A DNA stretch of 5,398 bases from an uncultured Gloeocapsa sp. (GTDB lineage: Bacteria; Cyanobacteriota; Cyanobacteriia; Cyanobacteriales; Gloeocapsaceae), in contig CALGKL010000070.1 in the NCBI GenBank assembly GCA_937930495.1, positions 1 through 5,398 on the forward strand, in the 5' to 3' direction. Under the pieces are notes generated by a model that was not told the DNA's origin, ran no database searches, and saw only the letters and a program-made list of their open reading frames with translations. A program made the translations under genes and the position numbers. Of this stretch, positions 1-5,398 are shown piece by piece (the stretch's first letter is position 1; the number at the start of each line of letters is the position of its first letter).

Positions 1-723
1 GCGCGCTTTTTTAGTCAACAGGGTGTTAAGGTAACCTGGGTGGGTCATCCGCTGTTGGATCGTTTGGCTAATCCACCTTCCCGGGAAACCGCGCGCCAAA
101 ATTTGGGGATCGATCCACAAACCAAGGTTATAACTCTTTTGCCTGCTTCTCGTCAACAGGAGATTAAGTATGTTTTACCTGTGATGTTTGCAGCGGCTAA
201 AGTTATTCAAGAAAGGTTGTCTCAACCGATAGAGTATCTGATTCCCTTGTCTTTACCTCAATATGCACCCTCTATCGAGGAAGCTATCAAAACCTATGGA
301 CTTCAAGGGAGAATTCTGCAAGGAAGTTCTTTAGAGGCGATCGCTGCTGCTGATTTGGCGATTACTAAATCTGGTACGGTTAATTTAGAAATCGCTTTAC
401 TCAATGTCCCCCAAGTAGTTTTATATCGGGTTAATCCTCTGACTATGTGGGTAGCTCGCAATTTGTTAAGATTTGCCATTCCTTTTATGTCTCCGCCTAA
501 TCTAGTCTTAAATCGGGAAATTGTTCCGGAATTATTACAAGAAGAGGCTAGTTGTGAGAGGATAGTAACCGAAGCAATGGCAATCTTAACCGATGTTCAA
601 AAAATTGAGCAAATAAAAGCGGATTATCAACTGATGCGCAATCGGTTAGGGGAAGTTGGGGTGTGCGATCGCGCTGCTAAGGTTATTTTAGAACAAATGT
701 TAAGGAAGAGGCGCTTAAACTAG
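1..723 (+). CDS. lpxB: Lipid A disaccharide synthase LpxB, 3' part (5' end lies outside the window)
   Basis: LpxB is a membrane-associated GT-B glycosyltransferase that joins UDP-2,3-diacylglucosamine to lipid X (2,3-diacylglucosamine-1-phosphate), giving the lipid A disaccharide of outer-membrane lipopolysaccharide. The frame is open from base 1 to the TAG at 721-723, giving 240 codons. The C-terminal half aligns by eye with E. coli LpxB: VGHPLLD near residue 14, LLPASR at 46-51 (E. coli has LLPGSR), SGTVNLE at 124-130 (family SGTATLE), YRVNPLT at 142-148, and PNLVLNREIVPELLQEE at 166-182. E. coli LpxB is about 380 residues, so roughly the first 40% is missing. A GTG at 40-42 is an internal valine codon in the conserved VGH motif, not the start. 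The gene converges on lepB, 14 bp away. In many cyanobacteria lpxB follows lpxC-fabZ-lpxA, but nothing upstream is visible here. Confidence 0.95.
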   Translation, partial: ARFFSQQGVKVTWVGHPLLDRLANPPSRETARQNLGIDPQTKVITLLPASRQQEIKYVLPVMFAAAKVIQERLSQPIEYLIPLSLPQYAPSIEEAIKTYGLQGRILQGSSLEAIAAADLAITKSGTVNLEIALLNVPQVVLYRVNPLTMWVARNLLRFAIPFMSPPNLVLNREIVPELLQEEASCERIVTEAMAILTDVQKIEQIKADYQLMRNRLGEVGVCDRAAKVILEQMLRKRRLN

Positions 724-737
724 AGCTAATCTAAGTC

Positions 738-1343
738 TTATTCTTGGCTAACGGGAGTTGTACTAAATTCAACAGCATCATGATCGAGAGTACCAACACG
801 ATTAATGGGCCAAAAACGGACAAAAGCTTTACCAATTAGATTTTCCCGTGGCACAAAACCCCAAGCGTGAGAATCATAACTGTTATTGCGATTATCCCCG
901 AGGACCAAATATTGATCATCGGGGACAATTTCGGGACCATAATTATATTTAGGTAATTCCTTGATATAGTCTTCTACGATTGCCTGACCATTAATATAAA
1001 CCTTACCGTTTTTTACTTCTACGGTTTCACCTGGTAAACCAATAATTCTTTTAATAAAAGCTTGATGAAAATTTTCTTGTCTAAGGGCTTCTGTCGGTCT
1101 GAAAACAACTATATCACCTCGCTCTGGTTTGTGGAGTAGATAGGTTATCTTTTCAATCATCAAATGATCGTTGATTTGTAGGGTAGGTTCCATCGAACCG
1201 GAAGGAATATAACGCGCTTCAGCGATAAAAGTACGAATACCAAAGGCTAAAACTCCGGCTAAGGCTAGGGTTTTCAACATTTCTAGCCAAAAATTCTCTG
1301 TTTTTTCTTCTTGATGTTTTTTCTTATGTTCAGTCGTACTCAT
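738..1343 (-). CDS. lepB: Type I signal peptidase LepB (family S26A)
   Basis: This membrane-bound Ser/Lys protease removes signal peptides from proteins exported across the plasma or thylakoid membrane. From the ATG at 1343 it is 201 residues, a normal length for the single-span cyanobacterial and Gram-positive form. In order it has a charged, lysine-rich N-terminus (about 5-17), one hydrophobic segment (about 23-41), the box with nucleophile Ser50 in SGSMEPT, the general base Lys98 in KRIIGLPGE, and GDNRNNSYDSH at 149-159. The catalytic domain should face the periplasm or thylakoid lumen. An in-frame GTG at 1394 would add 17 residues and overlap the end of moaA by 8 bp. I prefer the ATG because the extra segment is unlike known N-termini and a possible promoter lies between the two starts. 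It lies just downstream of moaA on the same strand. Cyanobacteria often carry more than one LepB, and the paralogue cannot be judged from here. Confidence 0.95.
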   Translation of the reverse strand: MSTTEHKKKHQEEKTENFWLEMLKTLALAGVLAFGIRTFIAEARYIPSGSMEPTLQINDHLMIEKITYLLHKPERGDIVVFRPTEALRQENFHQAFIKRIIGLPGETVEVKNGKVYINGQAIVEDYIKELPKYNYGPEIVPDDQYLVLGDNRNNSYDSHAWGFVPRENLIGKAFVRFWPINRVGTLDHDAVEFSTTPVSQE

Positions 1344-1372
1344 AATTTGCCAAAAACAATATGTTTGGGTTA

Positions 1373-1381
1373 ATTGTAGCA
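1373..1381 (-). promoter_or_regulatory. Possible extended -10 promoter for lepB
   Basis: Reading leftward, TGCTACAAT fits the extended -10 pattern TGn-TACAAT. Transcription would start about 7 bases on, near 1366, leaving a leader of roughly 23 bases before the lepB ATG at 1343. No good -35 hexamer is seen 17 bp upstream (CAAATA), which extended -10 promoters can tolerate. If real, it gives lepB its own promoter near the 3' end of moaA and rules out the upstream GTG start for that transcript. A match this short in AT-rich DNA can arise by chance. Confidence 0.3.
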
Positions 1382-1386
1382 ATTTC

Positions 1387-2376
1387 TTAGCCACCTATTT
1401 GAGACATGGTACGAGAATAGGTTTCTCCTTGAGTACCTGAGTCTCTCTGTTTGTAGTTAATCTCTGGTTTGAGGGCTAGGAGTTGGGCTACTTGTTCTCT
1501 AATTTTAGAAAATTCTACACCCTGATTGAGGAGAGTTTTCAGGTTAATTTGTCCAGTTTCATTGAGAAGACAGGGACGTAACCAACCGTCAGCCGAGAGA
1601 CGCATCCGGTTACAGCGATCGCAGAAACACTCTGACATCTGACTGATAAAACCGAGAGTCCCTTTAGCTTCGGGTATTTTAAACACATCAGCAGGACCAT
1701 TTCCCTTTACTTTAGACTCTATTAATCCCCAATGTTGGCGAATTTGTTCCCGTAATTGGGCTGAAGGAATCCAAGCTTGTTGTTGAAATAAATCTTGATT
1801 ACCAATGGGCATAAATTCGATAAAACGTATGTGCCATGGTTGATTAATCGTTAAAGCTGCTAAAGCTAAGATTTCGTGGTCGTTAACTCCAGGAATTACT
1901 ACTACATTGAGTTTAAGGGGATTAAACCCTATTTGGTGGGCTATTTGGATACCTTTCCAGGTTTGTTGCCAATGAAAACGTCCTTGTTTACCGATAAGGC
2001 GAGCAAAATTATCAGGGTCAAGGGAATCTATACTAATATTTATTCTCCGTAAACCCGCGTCGTAGAGTGGTTGGGCTAGAGATGGTAGTAAAAAGCCATT
2101 GGTAGTGATAGCTAAGTCTTCGGTAGCTGGATTAGTAGCAATTTCTCTGACAATCTCTACTACATCAGGGCGTAAAAGTGGTTCACCTCCTGTGAGACGA
2201 AATTTCCTAAACCCTAAGGGGATAAATACTTCTTGCAGGAGAGTTAAAATTTCTGCTTTGGTTAACAGGTTTTGTTTTAAAATATAATCAAGTTCTGCTC
2301 CTTCGGGCATACAGTACTGACATTGAAAGTTACAACGGTCTATCAGACTGATACGAAGATAATCAACTATATTCAC
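1387..2376 (-). CDS. moaA: GTP 3',8-cyclase MoaA (molybdenum cofactor biosynthesis)
   Basis: MoaA is a radical-SAM enzyme that rearranges GTP to 3',8-cyclo-7,8-dihydro-GTP, the first step of molybdopterin synthesis in the cytoplasm, with MoaC acting next. The 329 residues match the usual family length. The SAM-binding [4Fe-4S] cluster is held by CxxxCxxC (Cys15, 19, 22), followed by LTGGEPLLR at 61-69 and a TTNG strand at 91-94. The second, GTP-binding cluster is held by Cys252, Cys255 and Cys269 (CxxC-x13-C). The protein ends in the conserved GG tail (328-329), which in this family reaches into the active site, so all expected catalytic elements are present. The start is GTG at 2376. A TAA is immediately upstream in frame, and the next methionine lies inside the cluster motif, so this start is forced. 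It is divergent from cbiD and probably co-transcribed with lepB. Confidence 0.97.
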   Translation of the reverse strand: MNIVDYLRISLIDRCNFQCQYCMPEGAELDYILKQNLLTKAEILTLLQEVFIPLGFRKFRLTGGEPLLRPDVVEIVREIATNPATEDLAITTNGFLLPSLAQPLYDAGLRRINISIDSLDPDNFARLIGKQGRFHWQQTWKGIQIAHQIGFNPLKLNVVVIPGVNDHEILALAALTINQPWHIRFIEFMPIGNQDLFQQQAWIPSAQLREQIRQHWGLIESKVKGNGPADVFKIPEAKGTLGFISQMSECFCDRCNRMRLSADGWLRPCLLNETGQINLKTLLNQGVEFSKIREQVAQLLALKPEINYKQRDSGTQGETYSRTMSQIGG

Positions 2377-2393
2377 TTACTCTTTGGTTGCTA

Positions 2394-2399
2394 ATTTTA
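2394..2399 (-). promoter_or_regulatory. Weak candidate -10 element for moaA
   Basis: Reading leftward, TAAAAT lies about 17 bases before the moaA GTG. The hexamer TTAATT (2422-2417) sits 17 bp upstream as a poor -35 (three of six matches). Transcription would start around 2387, leaving a leader of about 11 bases. The position in the divergent 52-bp spacer makes a promoter necessary somewhere here, but this particular assignment is weak. Confidence 0.22.
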
Positions 2400-2413
2400 T
2401 TCTCTAGGATACA

Positions 2414-2419
2414 TATAAT
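2414..2419 (+). promoter_or_regulatory. Candidate -10 element (TATAAT) for cbiD-guaA
   Basis: A perfect TATAAT stands nine bases before the cbiD TTG start. Spaced 17 bp upstream is CTAATT, a poor -35; TTGCTA at 2388-2393 is better but 20 bp away. A start site about 7 bases downstream of the hexamer would be near 2426, so the message would have almost no leader. The spacer is only 52 bp and also has to serve moaA in the other direction, so the two promoters must be close together or interleaved. Confidence 0.42.
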
Positions 2420-2428
2420 TAACTAAAA

Positions 2429-3556
2429 TTGACAGCTACCGATCAACCTCGTTCTGGATATACTTTACCTGTATTTGCTTGTGCTGCTGCTCTGGCTGCC
2501 TATCGTTGTTTAATAGACACATCCCCTGAGACGGTGACTGTGGATTTATTAGATCCTCCTGAAAAGGTAACTATACCTATCGAACAAGCCGCTAAACTCA
2601 ATGACCATCAAGCTTTAGCTATTACTCGTAGCGATCCTGGTGATAATCTGGATTTAACCCGTAATACCCCTATTTGGGCGATCGTCGAAAAATTAACCAC
2701 AGCTAAAACCCCAGTTACCATAGTTGGTGGGGAAGGAGTGGGAAAACTAGTTAATTATGATTATCAAGCAGCGATTTATAGTTATGCTCAACGTTTGATT
2801 CAGGTTAATCTCGAACGAGGTTTGGTCTCTAAACCTGAATACATTCAGGTGACAATAATTATTCCTGAGGGTCGTAAGTTAGCTGAAAGAACCTCTAACG
2901 CTGCTTTTGGTGTGGTAGAAGGTTTGTCACTATTAGGGACGACAGGAATATCTCAACCCCTGAGCGCTCCTGCACAGTTAGAACTATATCATCAAGAGTT
3001 GCGGCAAAAAGCCTCTGAGTTTGAGAGTTTGGTTTTTTGTGTGGGGGAAAATGGTTTGGATTTAGCCCAAAAAATGGGGATAAATCCCCAACAGACGCTC
3101 AAAACCGCTAATTGGTTAGGTCCAATGTTAGCAGCAGCTGGGTTAACTTGTTTAGAGTCTCTGTTGTTATTTGGTTATCACGGGAAGTTGCTTAAATTAG
3201 CAGGGGGAATCTTTCATACACACCATGATTTAGCAGATGGACGTCTGGAAATACTAACCTCCTATTTAGCGGTTTTAGAGGCACCAAGTAGGATAATAAA
3301 AAGGGTATTCTCTAGTCAAACTACAGAAGCAGCTTTAACTTATTTACGTCAGGAAGATATTCAAAACCAGAGTAATTGGGTATCTCAAGTCTATGGAGCG
3401 ATCGCCGCTAGTATCGATGAACGTTCACAAGCATATATTAAAAAACAAAGTAGTCATCAGTTAAAAGTAGGATCGCTTTTATTCGATCGTCAGCGTCAGA
3501 TAATTGTTACGAGCAACCAAGGACAAGAAATTATCGCCAATTTGATTATAAAATAG
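2429..3556 (+). CDS. cbiD: Cobalt-precorrin-5B C(1)-methyltransferase CbiD
   Basis: CbiD transfers a methyl group from SAM to C-1 of cobalt-precorrin-5B, giving cobalt-precorrin-6A in the early-cobalt (anaerobic) route to cobalamin. The 375 residues are of normal length. Recognisable family blocks are RSGYTLPVFACAAALAA at 8-24, TRSDPGDNLDLT at 66-77 (family K-D-x-GDDPDVT), GGEGVG at 100-105, the segment 145-179 containing IPEGRKLAERT and LGTTGISQPLS, WLGPML at 229-234, and 249-276 with GYHGKLLKLAGGIFHTHHD and ADGRLEIL. The first block differs from the RSGxTTGTCAAAA form of many bacteria and looks like a cyanobacterial variant. The start must be TTG at 2429: TAA lies three codons upstream in frame, and no ATG, GTG or TTG follows before the conserved N-terminus. 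There is no Shine-Dalgarno sequence. guaA follows after 24 bp, suggesting an operon. The 52-bp spacer has no room for a cobalamin riboswitch. Confidence 0.95.
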   Translation: MTATDQPRSGYTLPVFACAAALAAYRCLIDTSPETVTVDLLDPPEKVTIPIEQAAKLNDHQALAITRSDPGDNLDLTRNTPIWAIVEKLTTAKTPVTIVGGEGVGKLVNYDYQAAIYSYAQRLIQVNLERGLVSKPEYIQVTIIIPEGRKLAERTSNAAFGVVEGLSLLGTTGISQPLSAPAQLELYHQELRQKASEFESLVFCVGENGLDLAQKMGINPQQTLKTANWLGPMLAAAGLTCLESLLLFGYHGKLLKLAGGIFHTHHDLADGRLEILTSYLAVLEAPSRIIKRVFSSQTTEAALTYLRQEDIQNQSNWVSQVYGAIAASIDERSQAYIKKQSSHQLKVGSLLFDRQRQIIVTSNQGQEIIANLIIK

Positions 3557-3560
3557 AACA

Positions 3561-3571
3561 AAGGAAGGATG
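3561..3571 (+). promoter_or_regulatory. Shine-Dalgarno region of guaA overlapping an in-frame ATG
   Basis: The purine run AAGGAAGGA (3561-3569) contains two AAGGA cores. Its last base begins an ATG (3569-3571) that is in frame with guaA but is followed by AAT and TAA, so it encodes only Met-Asn. The guaA GTG follows at 3581, 11 bases after the second core, a rather long but usable spacing. The upstream core lies three bases from the ATG, which is short. This is the only clear ribosome-binding sequence before any start in the window. Confidence 0.6.
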
Positions 3572-3580
3572 AATTAAAGA

Positions 3581-5209
3581 GTGAATACAGACATCGAAAC
3601 CCAAAGCCGCGAGACAGCAGATTTAGCCACTGCATCGCTAGGTAATCAACTTAATCGCCAAATGATCGTGATTCTTGACTTTGGCTCTCAATATTCCGAA
3701 TTAATCGCCAGACGAATTAGAGAAACCCAAGTTTACTCGGAAGTTCTCTCATACCGTACCACAGCAGAACAAATCCGTCAACTCAATCCTAAAGGAATTA
3801 TTCTCTCAGGTGGTCCTAATTCGGTATATGATCCTAAGGCACCAGAATGCGATCCCCAAATTTGGCATCTAGGCATACCGATTTTGGGAGTATGCTATGG
3901 AATGCAACTTATGGTCCAACAATTAGGGGGTAAGGTTGAAAGAGCCGAGTTAGCTGAATACGGCAAAGCACAAATATACATCAATGACCCGACGGATTTA
4001 CTGACCAACGTTGAAGATGGTTCGATAATGTGGATGAGTCACGCCGATTCCTGTACAGAGTTACCCCCAGGTTTTACTATTTTAGCTCATACAGATAATA
4101 CACCAGTAGCGGCGATCGCTAATCACGAACAAAAACTCTTCGGTGTCCAATTTCACCCAGAAGTAGTTCACTCCCAAGGGGGAATTGCTTTAATTCGGAA
4201 CTTCGTTTATCATATCTGCGATTGTGAACCAACCTGGACAACAGAAGCATTCGTCGAAGAAGCAATCAGGGAAATACGCGCTAGAGTAGGGGATAAAAGA
4301 GTACTGTTAGCTTTGTCCGGGGGTGTAGATTCCTCAACCCTTGCTTTTCTCCTCCATCAAGCGATCGGCGATCAGCTAACCTGTATGTTTATCGATCAAG
4401 GTTTCATGCGTAAAGGTGAACCAGAAAGATTGGTAGAACTATTTGACCAAAAGTTTCATATCCCAGTAGTTTATATCAATGGACGCGAGCGCTTTTTAGC
4501 CCAACTAAAAGGAGTCACCGACCCGGAAGAAAAACGGAAACGCATTGGACATGAATTTATTAAAGTCTTTGAAGAGGAGTCGAAACGTCTAGGACCTTTT
4601 GATTATTTAGCCCAAGGAACTCTCTACCCCGATGTGATCGAGTCTGCTGATAGTAATGTCGATCCTAAAACAGGAGAAAGGGTAGCTGTCAAAATTAAAA
4701 GTCATCACAACGTCGGTGGATTACCTAAAGACTTACGCTTTAAATTGGTAGAACCCCTGCGGAAATTGTTTAAAGATGAAGTACGTAAAGTCGGTAAAGC
4801 GATCGGTTTACCTGATGAGATTATCCGTCGTCATCCCTTTCCCGGTCCCGGTTTAGCCATTCGCATTATCGGTGAAGTGACTCCTGAAAGGTTAAAAATC
4901 CTTCGAGATGCGGATTATGTGGTTCGAGATGAAATCAACCAACAGGGAATGTATAACGACTTTTGGCAAGCTTTTGCTGTATTGTTACCCATTCGTAGTG
5001 TAGGTGTGATGGGAGATAGTCGAACCTATGCTCATCCGATAGTATTACGCTTAATTACTAGTGAAGATGGAATGACCGCGGATTGGGCGCGAGTTCCCTA
5101 TGATCTACTAGAAAAAATCTCTAATCGCATCGTTAACGAAGTCAAAGGTGTCAACCGAGTCGTTTATGATATAACCTCTAAACCCCCTGGAACTATAGAG
5201 TGGGAGTAA
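3581..5209 (+). CDS. guaA: GMP synthase (glutamine-hydrolysing) GuaA
   Basis: GuaA converts XMP to GMP using ATP and glutamine-derived ammonia, the last step of guanine nucleotide synthesis in the cytoplasm. The 542 residues hold a class I glutamine amidotransferase domain (about 29-215) with nucleophile Cys105 in GVCYGMQ and the His192/Glu194 pair in FHPE. The ATP-pyrophosphatase domain follows (about 225-415), with the PP-loop SGGVDSS at 246-252. The C-terminal dimerisation domain begins near [13 protein letters not shown] (416-428) and ends in the typical KPPGTIEWE. All key residues are intact. The GTG start gives about 27 residues before [10 protein letters not shown]; cyanobacterial GuaA proteins commonly have such a variable polar leader ending in a conserved LNRQ, seen here at 24-27, so I keep it. 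An internal ATG at 3662 is the alternative but has no ribosome-binding sequence. The gene is probably co-transcribed with cbiD and converges on the next gene. Confidence 0.97.
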   Translation: MNTDIETQSRETADLATASLGNQLNRQMIVILDFGSQYSELIARRIRETQVYSEVLSYRTTAEQIRQLNPKGIILSGGPNSVYDPKAPECDPQIWHLGIPILGVCYGMQLMVQQLGGKVERAELAEYGKAQIYINDPTDLLTNVEDGSIMWMSHADSCTELPPGFTILAHTDNTPVAAIANHEQKLFGVQFHPEVVHSQGGIALIRNFVYHICDCEPTWTTEAFVEEAIREIRARVGDKRVLLALSGGVDSSTLAFLLHQAIGDQLTCMFIDQGFMRKGEPERLVELFDQKFHIPVVYINGRERFLAQLKGVTDPEEKRKRIGHEFIKVFEEESKRLGPFDYLAQGTLYPDVIESADSNVDPKTGERVAVKIKSHHNVGGLPKDLRFKLVEPLRKLFKDEVRKVGKAIGLPDEIIRRHPFPGPGLAIRIIGEVTPERLKILRDADYVVRDEINQQGMYNDFWQAFAVLLPIRSVGVMGDSRTYAHPIVLRLITSEDGMTADWARVPYDLLEKISNRIVNEVKGVNRVVYDITSKPPGTIEWE

Positions 5210-5229
5210 AAGTAATTACAGAGCATATT

Positions 5230-5398
5230 CTATCTCCTCTGTCTTTGGACTTCATACAATAATAAAGCAGTAGCGATCGCCGCGTTTAAAGACTCTACCT
5301 CCCTAACCTGGGGAATCCTTACCCTCTCTTGAGCGATCGCGATTAACTCTGCTGATAACCCTGCTCCTTCATTGCCAACTAAAATAAGGGTAGGTAGG
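5230..5398 (-). CDS. SpoU/TrmH-family RNA 2'-O-ribose methyltransferase, C-terminal part (continues beyond the right edge)
   Basis: The last 55 codons and the TAG stop (5232-5230) of a leftward gene are visible, and its start lies outside the window. The peptide carries the two hallmark motifs of the SPOUT class: LVGNEGAGLS at residues 6-15 of the fragment (SAM-binding knot, motif 2) and VESLNAAIATALLLYE at 34-49 (motif 3). These enzymes methylate ribose 2'-OH groups in rRNA or tRNA using SAM and act as dimers. The visible tail cannot separate the TrmH, RlmB and TsnR-like subgroups, so I give no gene symbol. Complete members are usually 150-290 residues. It converges on guaA with a 20-bp gap. 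Two HIP1 palindromes lie within it, both read in the same phase as Ala-Ile-Ala. Confidence 0.88.
   Translation of the reverse strand, partial: LPTLILVGNEGAGLSAELIAIAQERVRIPQVREVESLNAAIATALLLYEVQRQRR

Larger units (their letters stand above)
337..5340. repeat. Seven dispersed HIP1 palindromes (GCGATCGC)
   Basis: Exact GCGATCGC octamers start at 337, 665, 1615, 3398, 4112, 5273 and 5333. All lie inside coding regions: two in lpxB, one in moaA, one in cbiD, one in guaA and two in the methyltransferase gene. Near-matches occur at 2679 (GCGATCGT), 4361 and 4800 (both GCGATCGG). Random sequence of this length would be expected to hold about 0.08 copies. HIP1 over-representation is a well-known hallmark of many cyanobacterial genomes and is my main evidence for the host group. 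It is a dispersed word, not an array. Confidence 0.93.

Noticed and set aside
40..42. GTG as a possible start of the first gene
   Set aside because: It encodes the valine of the conserved VGH motif in the middle of LpxB, and the frame is open to the window edge with LpxB-like residues before it.
714..735. Inverted repeat CTTAAACTAG/CTAATCTAAG as a bidirectional terminator
   Set aside because: It has two internal mismatches, a two-base loop and no GC-rich stem or T-run, so it would be a poor terminator.
1615..1629. Extra cysteine (Cys250) beside the second MoaA cluster motif as a sign of altered cluster chemistry
   Set aside because: The normal CxxC-x13-C set (252, 255, 269) is complete, and an extra nearby cysteine is not by itself evidence of a new function.
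2099..2287. Open frame of 62 codons on the + strand opposite moaA
   Set aside because: It lies wholly inside a strongly supported moaA reading on the other strand, has no ribosome-binding sequence and no recognisable motif. It is a shadow of moaA codon use.
2377..2428. Cobalamin or molybdenum-cofactor riboswitch between moaA and cbiD
   Set aside because: The spacer is 52 bp and serves two divergent genes. Both riboswitch classes are much longer, and no B12-box-like sequence is seen.
2429..2464. TTGACA (2429-2434) and TATACT (2459-2464) as a promoter inside the start of cbiD
   Set aside because: The spacer is 24 bp, too long for a sigma-70 promoter, and there is no start codon downstream that would give a sensible CbiD.
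3544..3552. TATAAA-like -10 at the end of cbiD as a separate guaA promoter
   Set aside because: No -35 is found at a suitable distance and the extended -10 match is imperfect. AT-rich stop regions often look like this.
3662..3664. Internal ATG (before IVILDFGSQ) as the guaA start
   Set aside because: It has no Shine-Dalgarno sequence. The preceding LNRQ is a conserved feature of cyanobacterial GuaA leaders, and the GTG at 3581 has a purine-rich site upstream.

Overview
This is ordinary chromosomal sequence from a cyanobacterium. The palindrome GCGATCGC (HIP1) occurs seven times in 5.4 kb, where chance would predict well under one. The base composition is moderately AT-rich, and the LepB, MoaA, CbiD and GuaA proteins look like the cyanobacterial forms of their families. 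I cannot name the genus. Five of the six genes are housekeeping or cofactor genes recognisable at a glance, and the sixth is the tail of an RNA methyltransferase.

Layout, left to right. The 3' part of lpxB (lipid A disaccharide synthase) runs rightward into the window and stops at 723. It converges on lepB (type I signal peptidase) with 14 bp between the stop codons. lepB lies directly downstream of moaA (GTP 3',8-cyclase, first step of molybdenum cofactor synthesis), and both read leftward. A 52-bp divergent spacer separates moaA from cbiD (cobalt-precorrin-5B C1-methyltransferase), which is followed 24 bp later by guaA (GMP synthase), both reading rightward. Twenty base pairs beyond guaA, the 3' end of a SpoU/TrmH-type 2'-O-ribose RNA methyltransferase gene enters from the right edge on the minus strand. 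There is no gene-free stretch longer than about 50 bp.

How the genes work together. There are two likely transcription units from the central spacer, moaA-lepB leftward and cbiD-guaA rightward. The functional links are loose. MoaA consumes GTP, whose precursor GMP is made by GuaA, and late cobalamin assembly also uses GTP. That may be no more than coincidence of gene order. LpxB and LepB act at the envelope and are unrelated to the others.

No undescribed system, mobile element, CRISPR array, tRNA/rRNA gene or riboswitch is visible. The points worth a second look are small and concern gene starts. moaA, cbiD and guaA all appear to start at non-ATG codons. cbiD may be nearly leaderless with a TTG start. 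guaA is preceded by an in-frame ATG-AAT-TAA mini-ORF placed at its Shine-Dalgarno sequence. lepB may have its own extended -10 promoter inside the end of moaA.
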